Part shown: piece after piece, positions 14,145-23,247 of the stretch
Numbering within the stretch: the stretch's first letter is position 1
Layout: each line of letters starts with the position of its first letter
Assembly (NCBI GenBank): GCA_034437895.1
Contig: DAOTTO010000092.1
Span: 1 to 23,249 of the forward strand
DNA from: JANRLJ01 sp034437895
GTDB lineage: Bacteria; Chloroflexota; Anaerolineae; Aggregatilineales; Phototrophicaceae
Direction of reading: 5' to 3'
DNA length: 23,249 nucleotides
Notes under the pieces: model-generated
Told to the model about the DNA's origin: nothing
Seen by the model: only the letters and a program-made list of their open reading frames with translations
Database searches by the model: none
Program-made: the position numbers and the translations under genes

Positions 14145-16130
14145 TCAAAATAACTCCTCGACCAACACCGTATACGCGCCGCTGGTCAGATAGCCATTCA
14201 CGCGCACGGTATACGTCCCATCAGCAGGCAGTTCTACCGTCATCACCGGGTTCAATCCTTCGGTGTCGTCGGCTTCCGCGATCACATTCCCCGATGGATC
14301 AAGCAGCGCCGCTACCGGGTCAAAAGTCGTGCCATCAGCGGCGAGAACGCGAATCCGTACCCGTTCTCCCGCCCGTCCCTGAAACGGATAAAAGTTATAG
14401 GCATTATTTTCAACCGAATCATCCACAGACAGCACCGGAAACACGCCCGGTAGCGCCGTTGGGGTCGGCGCGAGGCTGATGTAACGCCAGATCAAGGTAT
14501 AACTGCCGACTGTCGCCGCACCCGCCGCTTTCACACGCAGCACATACAAGCCGCCTTCCGTGATGCGTAAATTGCTGATGAGGGCATTCACGCCACCGCC
14601 GTTGTTATCATCAATCGCCAGAATGTTATCTTCATCATCCGTCGGAACGAGTTCGAGAATCGGGTCGAGTGTGCTGCCGGGGGCGGCACTGGCAGCAGCC
14701 GAAATCACATCCCCCGTATGCAGTTCCACCGTCCACAAATCACGCAGACCGCGCCGAGAAATATCGGCTTGTACGGCTTGATCGGGCGCGATTAACCCGC
14801 GTTCCACGTCTTGGCGTGTCGAGCCATCGCCATAAGTGATTAAATACTGTCCCGTCGCGCCATTGAGCGATGTTACAAAGACCTGATACGTGCCGGGAAT
14901 ATCCGCCCGTAATCCAGCGATGAGTGCCTCGCCTGTCGGGTCAGATCGGGCAGGTTCCGCGCTGGCGACGACTACACCATCAGGATTCACCAGTTCGATT
15001 TTGCCGCGAAAGGTCGAATTTTCGGTCTGGTTCAAAGCAATCGAAAAAATTTCACCCGCCTCGGCATTCACGCTAAAAATCGCCACATCATCGACGTTTT
15101 GTAACGTCCCGATCAGTGGCGCAAAGGGTGATAAGCGCTGCCCCATCATAGCAGGGGCGAAGGTCGCCGTTGGCATAAGCGTCGGCGGCGTGGGCGAGGG
15201 TAAAAATATCGGAGTCGGCGTTACGGGCGCGAATTGGTCATAGATGAGCAGCCGCAGGGTATAGCCCCCTGTTAGGCCGTTTCCGCCCGCTTGAATACTA
15301 TAAAGGCCATCAGCAGGCAGTCGTAAATTCCGCAAAATCGCACCTTCATTACCTGCGCTGTCATCATCTAACGCCATAACATCGCCATTAGGGTCATACA
15401 CCTGAATTACGGGATCAATCGTGCCGCTACTGCGCGACATCTCGATTTGCGTGTACTGCCCGGTACGGCCTTCAAAAGTATAGATGCTGTCTGCATCAGT
15501 GATGAGTTCACCGTTGGCGGGAACACCGCTCACCAATGCGCCAATAAAATTGCTGCCCTGCGCGAAGGCCGGAATAGGAGTCGGCACACCCACCACCTGC
15601 GGCAGCGGTGTCGGCGGCACATCATTTGGATTGGGGCGATCTGTATAGCCTAAACCGAGTTCGTAACTACCCGCGTTTGCTGCTTCGACGATGACCGTAT
15701 ATGCGCCGCCAGTCGCAAGCTGCGTCTCAATCGGATTGCCTTCTCCTAGAATCAGTCCATCAGCAGATTGCAGCTTTAGAATTACGTCAATCCCGCCCCC
15801 AACTGCACGTAAGCTGATCTGGTCGCCCGACTGCGCCTGAAAGACCCATTGATTCGGTTGATCGGCGGCAACTATACCGCTGACGGATTCCCAAAATGCG
15901 AGAGGCTGCGCGGCTACAGGTGTACTTGTTGGCGCGTCCAGCGTGATTTGCACACGAGTCGGCACAACAACCGTGTTGGCGCGTGTGCTGCAAGCGCTCA
16001 ATAGCATAAAGCCTATCGAAAGCATCAGCACATTTTTAAACCCCAAAATAGGGAAAAAGAAGACGTGATGAACTGTACCCTTTGCCCGTTTCTGGAAAAA
16101 GGGAAGATGAAAAAAACGATTTCGTTTCAA
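14145..16130 (-). CDS. Putative lipoprotein with five PPC-like domains
   Basis: A 661-residue exported protein. The hydrophobic segment ends in a lipobox-like FMLLSAC (C47), suggesting lipid anchoring. Five repeats of about 100 residues resemble bacterial pre-peptidase C-terminal (PPC) domains, at about 80-170, 190-300, 330-430, 440-550 and 560-660. Each has a hydrophobic GxxI/Vxx start, an LxDPxxxLxxP/DxDGN-type strand with Asp-rich loops (ALDDDSAGNEG, AIDDNNGGG), and a DGTYxxxV ending. Thr/Pro linkers separate them. There is no peptidase domain, so it is a stand-alone PPC protein, probably a surface binding or scaffold protein. The TTG start at 16130 has AGGA 9-10 nt upstream but gives an unusually long n-region; an internal start nearer the hydrophobic core is possible. 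It follows the secreted-protein gene by 17 bp. Confidence 0.82.
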   Translation of the reverse strand: MKRNRFFHLPFFQKRAKGTVHHVFFFPILGFKNVLMLSIGFMLLSACSTRANTVVVPTRVQITLDAPTSTPVAAQPLAFWESVSGIVAADQPNQWVFQAQSGDQISLRAVGGGIDVILKLQSADGLILGEGNPIETQLATGGAYTVIVEAANAGSYELGLGYTDRPNPNDVPPTPLPQVVGVPTPIPAFAQGSNFIGALVSGVPANGELITDADSIYTFEGRTGQYTQIEMSRSSGTIDPVIQVYDPNGDVMALDDDSAGNEGAILRNLRLPADGLYSIQAGGNGLTGGYTLRLLIYDQFAPVTPTPIFLPSPTPPTLMPTATFAPAMMGQRLSPFAPLIGTLQNVDDVAIFSVNAEAGEIFSIALNQTENSTFRGKIELVNPDGVVVASAEPARSDPTGEALIAGLRADIPGTYQVFVTSLNGATGQYLITYGDGSTRQDVERGLIAPDQAVQADISRRGLRDLWTVELHTGDVISAAASAAPGSTLDPILELVPTDDEDNILAIDDNNGGGVNALISNLRITEGGLYVLRVKAAGAATVGSYTLIWRYISLAPTPTALPGVFPVLSVDDSVENNAYNFYPFQGRAGERVRIRVLAADGTTFDPVAALLDPSGNVIAEADDTEGLNPVMTVELPADGTYTVRVNGYLTSGAYTVLVEELF

Positions 16131-16147
16131 GCGACTACATCCTAAAG

Positions 16148-17224
16148 TTAAAAACCCGCGCCGCCTGCATCAAAACCCGGCAGCAGTTCATCCATCGGTA
16201 CAATTACAGCGTCTTGTGGTATGGTCGTCAACGACATCACATTAAAGCGTGTTAAATCCAGCGCGAAATCAAAACGCAGATCGAAGTATAACGCGGAAAA
16301 GCCTAACGGGTCAGGGGTATCCAACAGGTCAAAGACCGCAGTTGAATTCGGCGTATAGGCGAAACTGATTTCGGCACGATGAAGATAATGATCGTCCAAG
16401 CCGATCATGCGCTTAAAGTGAAAGGACGTTCCTGTAAATAAATTCGCATAGCTTTCGCTGATCTGCGCTAATTCCTGCTCGCTATAAAAGCCGCCGAACT
16501 GCTCCTGCAGCGTCAACAATAACCCCTCAATCAATTGATCCTTACGGGCGGTGTCTGCCAGCACATCAGCGAACTCGATGCCAGTATCAAATACCGCCAG
16601 CATCTGACCGTTGAGTTCGCTATCTTCTAACCGTTGCAGGACAGCAATCTCTTCCAACGCGACGATTATAGGAGTCCGTTCCACTAATGCAGGCGGGTTA
16701 TTGCGAAAGCCAGCTACATCCAATAATGCACGATAAAACGCAATTAAATCCACGCCATACCAGCCGACAGGGGTGCTGCCCGTGTAATCCAGCGCAGCGA
16801 CTTTATTTAAATTGAGATAGCCCACACCTTCGACCAAGCGTGTATCAAACGTCAACAGGCCAGCGTCGATATAATAGGGGAGCAAAGTCTCCAAATCTGA
16901 TACATCAAGGATAAGGTTCACATCGGCATTCACGCCGTTAATCAGGCGCAGCATATCATCGGTTTCGTTGGTGTCTTGCAGGCTGTAAGCCCCATTTACA
17001 ACTGCCCGCAGCGCTACAGGTTCGGGTAGTATGACATAATCGACTCCCAACTCTGCTTCGAGATTAAAGGCAGTCGATTGTACCGCACCCATAACCGCGT
17101 CAAATTCCCCTAATAATGCACAGTCATCGGCTGTAAGGCCGCACTCGTCTTGCGCTATGGTCGTTCCGTTTAAGACCAACAACACCGCACTCACGATTGC
17201 TAACACCATCCATCGCTTAAACAT
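16148..17224 (-). CDS. Secreted hypothetical protein
   Basis: A 358-residue protein with a signal peptide (about 1-24; MFKRWMVLAIVSAVLLVLNG, cleavage near TIAQ). The mature part starts with a short Cys-containing segment (DECGLTADDC). It then runs as an alpha/beta fold with repeated strand-like pieces (AFNLEAELGVDYVIL, ADVNLILDVSDLETL, GVGYLNLNKVAAL, ALYFDLRFDFALDLTRF). This pattern recalls lipid-binding LppX/LprG-like periplasmic proteins, but no motif confirms it. The ATG at 17224 is supported by GAGG 6-9 nt upstream. The PPC lipoprotein gene begins 17 bp downstream on the same strand, so the two form a surface-protein operon. Confidence 0.72.
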   Translation of the reverse strand: MFKRWMVLAIVSAVLLVLNGTTIAQDECGLTADDCALLGEFDAVMGAVQSTAFNLEAELGVDYVILPEPVALRAVVNGAYSLQDTNETDDMLRLINGVNADVNLILDVSDLETLLPYYIDAGLLTFDTRLVEGVGYLNLNKVAALDYTGSTPVGWYGVDLIAFYRALLDVAGFRNNPPALVERTPIIVALEEIAVLQRLEDSELNGQMLAVFDTGIEFADVLADTARKDQLIEGLLLTLQEQFGGFYSEQELAQISESYANLFTGTSFHFKRMIGLDDHYLHRAEISFAYTPNSTAVFDLLDTPDPLGFSALYFDLRFDFALDLTRFNVMSLTTIPQDAVIVPMDELLPGFDAGGAGF

Positions 17225-17293
17225 GATTTACCCTCACTCTCACTCGCAATGTTGCTATTATAACTTGAGTTTCGGATAGCGTTTTCATTCTAT

Positions 17294-17402
17294 CCCCACC
17301 CCTAAATCCCCTCCCCACTTCGTAGAGAGGGGACTTAAAGAACCATTGTGAGCCGTTTTTCTCCCCTTCACCATGCAATGGAGAAGGGGCCGGGGGATGA
17401 GG
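17294..17402. repeat. ~105-bp interspersed repeat, copy 1
   Basis: The element starts CCCCACCCCTAAATCCCCTC and ends GGGGCCGGGGGATGAGG. It contains two G/C-rich stem-loops (CCCCTC...GAGGGG; CTCCCCTTC...GAAGGGG) separated by an AT-richer centre with TTTTTCTCCCC. A second copy with the same layout ends the window (23149-23247). It has no coding capacity. It fits a MITE-like non-autonomous element. It occupies most of the 254-bp gap between the secreted-protein and YitT genes. Confidence 0.8.
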
Positions 17403-17478
17403 ACATTATAAAAGTTAATCAAGGTAATCTATCCAAAACTGAGGTTATTATAGTATAGGGGAGATGTTCGCACTTGGA

Positions 17479-18357
17479 TTATTCACCCAAGCGCGGCTTA
17501 ACCCGTTTAAAGCCCTGACCATAAGCGACATGCCCCTGTCCGATCACCATAAACGCGCCTGAATCCGCAGAAATAACCAACTGCCGCAGGATATTGATCT
17601 GGGAACGCGAAATCGTCACATAAAGCACCGTGCGTTTTTCCCCGGTGAACATCCCTGTCGCTTCCCATCCAGTGACACCACGCCCTAATTCTGTGAGGAT
17701 CACCTGCGCCACTTCTTGCGGATGATCGGTGATAATCACGGAAGTGCGGATGACGCTGGGACCTTCCAAGATATAATCAGATACTGCCCCGTCCATCGCC
17801 AGCGCAACCGTTGCATAGAGCGCCCCTTCCCAACCCAACACGACCCCCGCCAATCCAATCGTTGCGAGATTGGTGTAAAGATAGGTCGAACTCAAAGGCG
17901 TACCGAAGCGCTCCTGCAAAATTCGCGCCAGCGTAGAAGTACCGCCAAATGTCGCGCCTGCCCGATAAGCCAAGCCTGATCCCACACCGCCAATAATGCC
18001 GCCGAATAAAGCATTCAACAGGACGTTTGTGCTTACCCCGTCTTTAGGGAAAATCGGCGCGAGTATATCAAGCCCAATGGAATACACAACCAACACATAC
18101 ACCGTCGCCGCCACAATCTGCCAACCGCCCAGCATTCGATAAGCTAAATATTGAATCGGGATATTCCCCAACAGCGTAACCAACCCGATAGGCGTACCGA
18201 GTTTGAGGTTCATGATGACGGCAACACCGGAAATGCCTGCCGGAGCAATATCAAACGGCGCTAAAAAAACAATGACGCTCATTGCGCCGACCAACCCGGC
18301 AGCGGTGAGTAAGATAAAGCGGACGACCAGCGCTTGCCAATTGAAAGACTTTTGCAT
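17479..18357 (-). CDS. YitT family membrane protein (DUF161 + DUF2179)
   Basis: A 292-residue inner-membrane protein. The N-terminal part (about 10-195) has five to six hydrophobic helices with conserved glycine-rich pieces (FDIAPAGISGVAVIMN, NALFGGIIGGVGSGLAYRAG, ATFGGTSTLARIL) typical of the YitT/DUF161 family. The C-terminal soluble part (about 205-280; SVIITDHPQEVAQVI, RTVLYVTISRSQI, SADSGAFMVIG) matches the DUF2179 module. Length and order fit the family; the transported substrate is not established. The ATG at 18357 has AGGAG 8 nt upstream. It is divergent from the thiolase gene across 163 bp. Confidence 0.93.
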   Translation of the reverse strand: MQKSFNWQALVVRFILLTAAGLVGAMSVIVFLAPFDIAPAGISGVAVIMNLKLGTPIGLVTLLGNIPIQYLAYRMLGGWQIVAATVYVLVVYSIGLDILAPIFPKDGVSTNVLLNALFGGIIGGVGSGLAYRAGATFGGTSTLARILQERFGTPLSSTYLYTNLATIGLAGVVLGWEGALYATVALAMDGAVSDYILEGPSVIRTSVIITDHPQEVAQVILTELGRGVTGWEATGMFTGEKRTVLYVTISRSQINILRQLVISADSGAFMVIGQGHVAYGQGFKRVKPRLGE

Positions 18358-18520
18358 AGTGCGCTCCTAAAAAACGGATTGAAGAGGTTGGGTGATAACC
18401 GATGCTGATACGCGAGAGAATGTAGCGCATCGCCCGAATTTGTTGCAATTCTAACAACAAATTGCGGTATTATAGAGCGAAAGACAATTAAATCATGATT
18501 AGATTAAAGGATAAAAAATT

Positions 18521-19678
18521 ATGCGTGACATCGTTATTGTTGATGCAGTACGTTCTCCTTTAGGCCGACGGAATGGGTGGCTGCGAGAAGTGCATCCCGT
18601 CCGGCTCGGCGCTTATGTAGTATGTGAAGTGCTGGCACGAGCGAATCTTGATCCGGCGCTGGTTGAGCATGTCATCATGGGCTGCGTGAGTCAAGTCGGG
18701 GAACAAACCTTCAACCTCGCCCGCAATGTCGTTTTGGATGCTCAACTGCCGATTACGACTCCGGCGACGACGATTGATTTTCAATGTGGCAGCAGCCAGC
18801 AGGCAATCCATCTGGCAGCGGGGATGATCGCTTCCGGTCAGGTCGATATTGTGGTGGCAGGCGGTGTAGAAGCCATGTCGCGGATACCTATGGGTTCAAG
18901 CCTCGGCGCAAGTGGTCAAAATCCATTCACAGATCGGATTATGACCGACCATAATATGATCCCGCAGGGCATGGCGGCTGACGAAATCGCGCAAAAATGG
19001 GGCATCAGCCGCGATGAAGTGGATCGTATCGGTTACGAAAGCCATATCAAGGCCGCGAAAGCGACTCAAAACGGCTGGTTCGAGCGTGAAATTCTGCCGC
19101 TGGAAGGCGTGGATGAAGAAGGCAAGCCGCTGATGGTGACAGCCGATCAAGGCATTCGCCCCGGCGCAAGCGTGGAAAAGATGGGAACGCTGCAACCTGC
19201 TTTTACACCCAATGGCGTGACTACCGCCGGAAACAGCAGCCAGATTACCGATGGCGCTGCGGCTGTATTGGTGATGACGGCGGAAAAAGCGACTGAACTC
19301 GGCCTCAAGCCCCGCGCCCGACTCGTCTCGATGGTGACTGTCGGCAGCGATCCGCATCTGATGCTCACGGGGCCGATTGAAGCCACCCGTAAAGCACTCA
19401 AAAAAGCTGGCATGAGCGTCAATGAAATTGATCTGTTCGAGGTCAATGAAGCGTTTGCCGCTGTTATCGGCATGTGGGAGCGTGAACTTGAGCCGGATAT
19501 GAGCAAAGTGAACGTACACGGCGGCGCGATTGCGCTCGGTCATCCGTTGGGCGGTTCGGGGGCGCGGCTGATGACGACCCTGCTTCATGCGCTGGAAACA
19601 CATGATAAGCAGTTCGGTTTGCAGACGATGTGCTGCGGCGGCGGCATGGGAACCGGAACCATCATCGAGCGACTTTAA
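18521..19678 (+). CDS. Acetyl-CoA acetyltransferase (thiolase)
   Basis: A 385-residue thiolase, normal family length. The nucleophilic Cys is C89 (DFQCGSSQQA). NEAF (309-312) and H341 (GGAIALGHPLGGSGAR) complete the active site with C371 in the CCGGGMGTG block. It catalyses condensation or thiolysis of acyl-CoA: acetoacetyl-CoA formation, or the last step of beta-oxidation. The direction and chain length cannot be told. The ATG at 18521 has AAAGGA 9 nt upstream. It stands alone: an intrinsic terminator follows about 75 bp after its stop, and the upstream neighbour is divergent. Confidence 0.95.
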   Translation: MRDIVIVDAVRSPLGRRNGWLREVHPVRLGAYVVCEVLARANLDPALVEHVIMGCVSQVGEQTFNLARNVVLDAQLPITTPATTIDFQCGSSQQAIHLAAGMIASGQVDIVVAGGVEAMSRIPMGSSLGASGQNPFTDRIMTDHNMIPQGMAADEIAQKWGISRDEVDRIGYESHIKAAKATQNGWFEREILPLEGVDEEGKPLMVTADQGIRPGASVEKMGTLQPAFTPNGVTTAGNSSQITDGAAAVLVMTAEKATELGLKPRARLVSMVTVGSDPHLMLTGPIEATRKALKKAGMSVNEIDLFEVNEAFAAVIGMWERELEPDMSKVNVHGGAIALGHPLGGSGARLMTTLLHALETHDKQFGLQTMCCGGGMGTGTIIERL

Positions 19679-19753
19679 TCCGCAATCAGATGCCATGACG
19701 GTTAAGAAGCCGTAACAGTGTCTAAAAATTCTTTATACTTCGGAACAATGAGG

Positions 19754-19778
19754 GAGCGACAATCGTCGCTCTTTTTAT
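19754..19778 (+). terminator. Intrinsic terminator after the thiolase gene
   Basis: GAGCGAC (19754-19760) and GTCGCTC (19765-19771) form a perfect 7-bp stem with a 4-nt loop, followed directly by TTTTTATT. This is a classical Rho-independent terminator. It also argues that the next gene does not start as far upstream as its open frame allows. Confidence 0.85.
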
Positions 19779-19837
19779 TAAGGGGAAAAATTACCGAAAT
19801 CCCTTTACAATACTATGGTGTAAGGAGATTCGATTTG

Positions 19838-22800
19838 ATGACGACAGCACCACTCATCACAACGCAGCAAATTGGGAAGCGCTATATCGTGACGGGCAGC
19901 CTCGGTTCGGGCGGGATGGGCGTTGTCTATCGCGCTCTTGACCGTTTAACTGGGGAGGCTGTCGCGCTCAAACAGGTTAATCTTTCTAGAGAGCGTCTTG
20001 CTGATGGCAATGTCGATTTTCGTCTGGCACTGGCGCATGAATTTCGGACTCTTGCCTCTTTAAGGCATCCGCACATCATCAGTGTACTGGATTATGGCTT
20101 TGCTGGCTTTATGGCTTCTTCCAACGAGAGCCGTCCTTATTACACAATGGAACTGCTGGAAAACGCGCAAACCCTCATTCAGGCGGGGGAAGATGCGTCC
20201 CTCCCCAAGCAAATAGAGCTGCTGCTGCAAATTCTTCATGCCTTAACCTATCTACACCGACGCGGCATTATCCACCGCGATCTTAAACCTGCTAATGTCA
20301 TGGTGGCGAATAATCACGTCCGATTGGTCGATTTTGGACTAGCGAAGAGTCGCGGTTATATCGATGCGGAGCAGGTGGTCGGAACGCTGGCGTATGTCGC
20401 ACCGGAAGTGCTGCAAGGGCATCCCGTGAGCGAAGCCAGCGATCTGTACGCGCTCGGTGTAATGGCCTATGAACTCATCGCCGGACATCACCCGTTCCAT
20501 GTCGGTGATGTGACGATGTTGATCCACGATTTGCTCACGGCAGCGCCGGATTTAGGTGCGCTTCAGGTCGATATGACGTTGGCGGCGATCATTGGTCGCT
20601 TGCTGGCAAAGAATCCAGCAGAACGTTACCAACACGCTCATGAGGTCATCATCGCACTTGCCCCTTTTGCATCAGACCAGCCCGAAACGTTGACCCTGCG
20701 CGAGAGCTTTTTGCAGGCAGCGGAATTCGTGGGACGCGAAAAAGAACTTAATACTTTAAAAGAAGCCTTAAAATCCATCAAAATAGAGCAGGATGCGCCG
20801 CTGGGTTCGGCCTGGATGATCGGCGGCGAGTCGGGCGTGGGGAAATCACGTTTAACCGACGAACTGCGCGTGATGGCTTTAGTCGAAGGCGCAATGGTGC
20901 TGCGCGGACAAGCTGTCAGCGGCGGCAGCCTACCTTATCAAATGTGGCGCGAGCCGATTCGCCGACTGCTTCTTGCCGTTGAAATTACGTCAGCAGAAGC
21001 CGCTGTTTTGCAAGAAATCATCCCCGACATTAGCGATTTACTCAGTATCGCGCTCCCGCATATTCCAGCGTTGGATGGTCGCGCCCGTCAGCAGCGTTTA
21101 ACCTTAGCAATCGCCGATTTATTCCACCGTCACCAAGAGGCGATGGTACTGCTGCTGGAAGATTTGCAGTGGATGTCGCCCGCCAGCATGGAAATTCTCA
21201 AACAGATTATTCGGATCGTGCCGGAACTGCCCCTGTTGGTCGTCGTCAATTATCGGGATGACGAACGCCACAATTTGCCAGATGAACTTCCCGGCGCACA
21301 CCACCTCAAACTGGATCGGTTAAGCACCCAAGAAATCGTGCGCCTGAGTCAATCGATGATGGGGCATACCGCGCAGAGTCAATCAGTGATTGACCTGCTC
21401 AAACGGGAAACCGAAGGCAACACATTTTTTATTATCGAAGTTATGCGGGCGCTGGCGGAAGAAGCAGGACAGCTTGAAAATATCGGCGTAACCACCCTCC
21501 CAACCCATGTTTTCGCGGGCGGCATTATGGAGGTTGTGCGGCGGCGGTTGGCGCGTGTCCCGGCACACATGCGCGATCTGCTGAAGTTAGCGGCAGTCGC
21601 GGGGCGACAAATTGATCTTAAGCTCATGCAATATTTGATTGAAAATAAACGTACCTTGACTCTAGCGCAAGTTGATTTGGCTGCGTGGCTTACGACCTGC
21701 GCCGATGCCGCTGTTTTAGAGATTGACGAAGAACAATGGCGCTTCGCACACGACAAACTGCGCGAGGGCTTGCTGACTGAGATGGACACGGCAGAACGTG
21801 CCACGCTGCATCGTCAGATCGCCCAAGCGATTGAGGCCGTTTACGCGGATAAGCTAGGTCGGGCAGTGGCGCTGGTGGAGCATTGGGATGCGGCGGACGA
21901 TCACGAAAAGACCATCACCTACGCACTACTCGTCGGTGAGCAGGCTTACGCCTTAAGCAATTATGATGAAGGGCGACGCTGGTTGGAACGGGCGCTGGAA
22001 CTGCTGCCTAAAGATCAGCCCAATCGGCAGCGTATGAAAGCGCTGGCATCGTTAGGCGATATTCTAAGCCGGACTTCGGATTATGCCGCCGCCACCCAAG
22101 CCCATGACGAAGCCGCACAGATCGCCCACCAGCTTAACGATTTAGCCAGCGTTGCCGAGTCGGTCAATAGTATGGGCTTTATCGCGTATCAACTTGGCGA
22201 TTATGCCGCCGCCAAAAGCCACAGCGAAGAAGCGCTCACGCTGGCGCAAACTGCCCAAGATCGCAAAAACAGCGCCCGCGCTCTGAATAATTTGGGTGTC
22301 GTGGCGGAAGTCGAGGCGGATTATCCGCTGGCTAGAGAGCGCTACAGCCAAAGCCTGGCGATCTTCCGCGAAATCGGCGATATGCGCGGCATGGCTTCCA
22401 CCCTGAATAATCTCGGCACCGTTACCGACAGCGAAGGCGACCTACCCGCCGCACAAAGCTATTACGAACAAGGCTTGCAAATCTGCCGCGACATCAATTA
22501 TCGACACGGGGTAAGCGTTCTGCTCAACAATCTCGGCATCGTCACCGAGCGTCAGGGCGACAATTTAGCGGCTTGGGCATATCTACAAGAGGGATTAGCC
22601 CTCGGACGCATTATCGGCAACCGCCGCAGCAACGCGCACTGTCTGGCAAATATGGTATTTGTCGGACTTAAGTTAGAGCAAAAGGCAGAAAGTTGGAACG
22701 CCCTGCGTGAAGCAATCATTCTCGGACGTACTATCGGAGATACGACATTGATGCCACATTTGCTGGCAGGCGCGGCGCGATTGTATCTATTCAGCGGCAA

Positions 22801-22999
22801 GCGCGAACTCAGCGCTCAACTGACCGGATTAGTCGCCTCGCTACCGACTCTTGATCTCGACTTTTTGAAGATCAGGTTGGAGCCGCTGCAAGCCGATTTA
22901 CAAAATATGCTCTCGGCAGAAGATTATGCCAAACACACGCAAAATGGCACAGATTTGGATTTAGGGGTTGTGCTTGAAGAGCTGCTCAATCCCGCCTAA
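19838..22999 (+). CDS. Ser/Thr protein kinase - AAA ATPase - TPR regulator
   Basis: A 1053-residue cytosolic signalling protein. The Hanks-type kinase domain (about 16-278) is complete: GSGGMG (24-29), K45 (VALKQV), E68, HRDLKPAN (146-153, D148), DFG (165-167) and APE (188-190). Next is an AAA_16-like NTPase (about 296-600) with Walker A GESGVGKS (330-337) and Walker B MVLLLED (436-442). Tetratricopeptide repeats fill about 700-1000 (ALNNLGVVAE, TLNNLGTVTD and LLNNLGIVTE at about 40-residue spacing). The architecture resembles PknK/MalT-like STAND regulators, here without a DNA-binding domain, so the output is likely through protein contacts. The start at ATG 19838 is chosen because AAGGAG (19822-19827) precedes it and a terminator lies upstream; TTG 19835 is an alternative, and the frame opens at GTG 19718. 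Confidence 0.92.
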   Translation: MTTAPLITTQQIGKRYIVTGSLGSGGMGVVYRALDRLTGEAVALKQVNLSRERLADGNVDFRLALAHEFRTLASLRHPHIISVLDYGFAGFMASSNESRPYYTMELLENAQTLIQAGEDASLPKQIELLLQILHALTYLHRRGIIHRDLKPANVMVANNHVRLVDFGLAKSRGYIDAEQVVGTLAYVAPEVLQGHPVSEASDLYALGVMAYELIAGHHPFHVGDVTMLIHDLLTAAPDLGALQVDMTLAAIIGRLLAKNPAERYQHAHEVIIALAPFASDQPETLTLRESFLQAAEFVGREKELNTLKEALKSIKIEQDAPLGSAWMIGGESGVGKSRLTDELRVMALVEGAMVLRGQAVSGGSLPYQMWREPIRRLLLAVEITSAEAAVLQEIIPDISDLLSIALPHIPALDGRARQQRLTLAIADLFHRHQEAMVLLLEDLQWMSPASMEILKQIIRIVPELPLLVVVNYRDDERHNLPDELPGAHHLKLDRLSTQEIVRLSQSMMGHTAQSQSVIDLLKRETEGNTFFIIEVMRALAEEAGQLENIGVTTLPTHVFAGGIMEVVRRRLARVPAHMRDLLKLAAVAGRQIDLKLMQYLIENKRTLTLAQVDLAAWLTTCADAAVLEIDEEQWRFAHDKLREGLLTEMDTAERATLHRQIAQAIEAVYADKLGRAVALVEHWDAADDHEKTITYALLVGEQAYALSNYDEGRRWLERALELLPKDQPNRQRMKALASLGDILSRTSDYAAATQAHDEAAQIAHQLNDLASVAESVNSMGFIAYQLGDYAAAKSHSEEALTLAQTAQDRKNSARALNNLGVVAEVEADYPLARERYSQSLAIFREIGDMRGMASTLNNLGTVTDSEGDLPAAQSYYEQGLQICRDINYRHGVSVLLNNLGIVTERQGDNLAAWAYLQEGLALGRIIGNRRSNAHCLANMVFVGLKLEQKAESWNALREAIILGRTIGDTTLMPHLLAGAARLYLFSGKRELSAQLTGLVASLPTLDLDFLKIRLEPLQADLQNMLSAEDYAKHTQNGTDLDLGVVLEELLNPA

Positions 23000-23097
23000 C
23001 TCCGCAAGCCGCCGATAGTGTTATACCACCTCGACGTTATGGGGCTTCGAGAATATGATAAAATTGAAATTATTATTGAGTTTTATGGAGAAAACGC

Positions 23098-23160
23098 ATG
23101 ATTTTGGCAGATCGAGAGACTATTCTAGGACTTTCGCTCACGCATTTACCCCACCCCTAA
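23098..23160 (+). pseudogene. Short interrupted reading frame (MILADRE...)
   Basis: An ATG at 23098 with GGAG about 7-10 nt upstream begins MILADRETILGLSLTHLPHP and stops at 23160. The last four or five codons lie in the repeat at 23149-23247, so the frame appears cut by the repeat's insertion. The first seven residues are reminiscent of dCTP deaminase N-termini (MILSDRxI), but the match is too short to assign, and the rest of any gene lies beyond the window. Confidence 0.4.
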
Positions 23161-23247
23161 ATCCCCTCCCCATTGCATGGAGAGGGGACTTCAAGATGCG
23201 TTTTTCTCCCCCTCTCCAAGTATTGGAGAGGGGGCCGGGGGGTGAGG
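23149..23247. repeat. ~100-bp interspersed repeat, copy 2
   Basis: It has the same organisation as 17294-17402: CCCCACCCCTAAATCCCCTC, a stem CCCCTCCCC...GGAGAGGGG, a TTTTTCTCCCCC centre, and a terminal part CTCTCC...GGAGAGGGGGCCGGGGGGTGAGG. Most positions match copy 1; differences lie mainly in the loops. It interrupts the short frame starting at 23098. Confidence 0.8.

Noticed and set aside
17294..17402. CRISPR array or tandem repeat
   Set aside because: Only paired hairpins within one element; there are no regularly spaced identical repeats with unique spacers, and the second copy is nearly 6 kb away.
18896..19696. 266-codon minus-strand frame
   Set aside because: It is antisense to the thiolase, whose catalytic residues are all present. 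It is long only because of codon bias in the real gene.
19718..19837. Extended N-terminus of the kinase from GTG 19718
   Set aside because: It would be translated through the intrinsic terminator at 19754-19778; the ATG at 19838 has its own AAGGAG.
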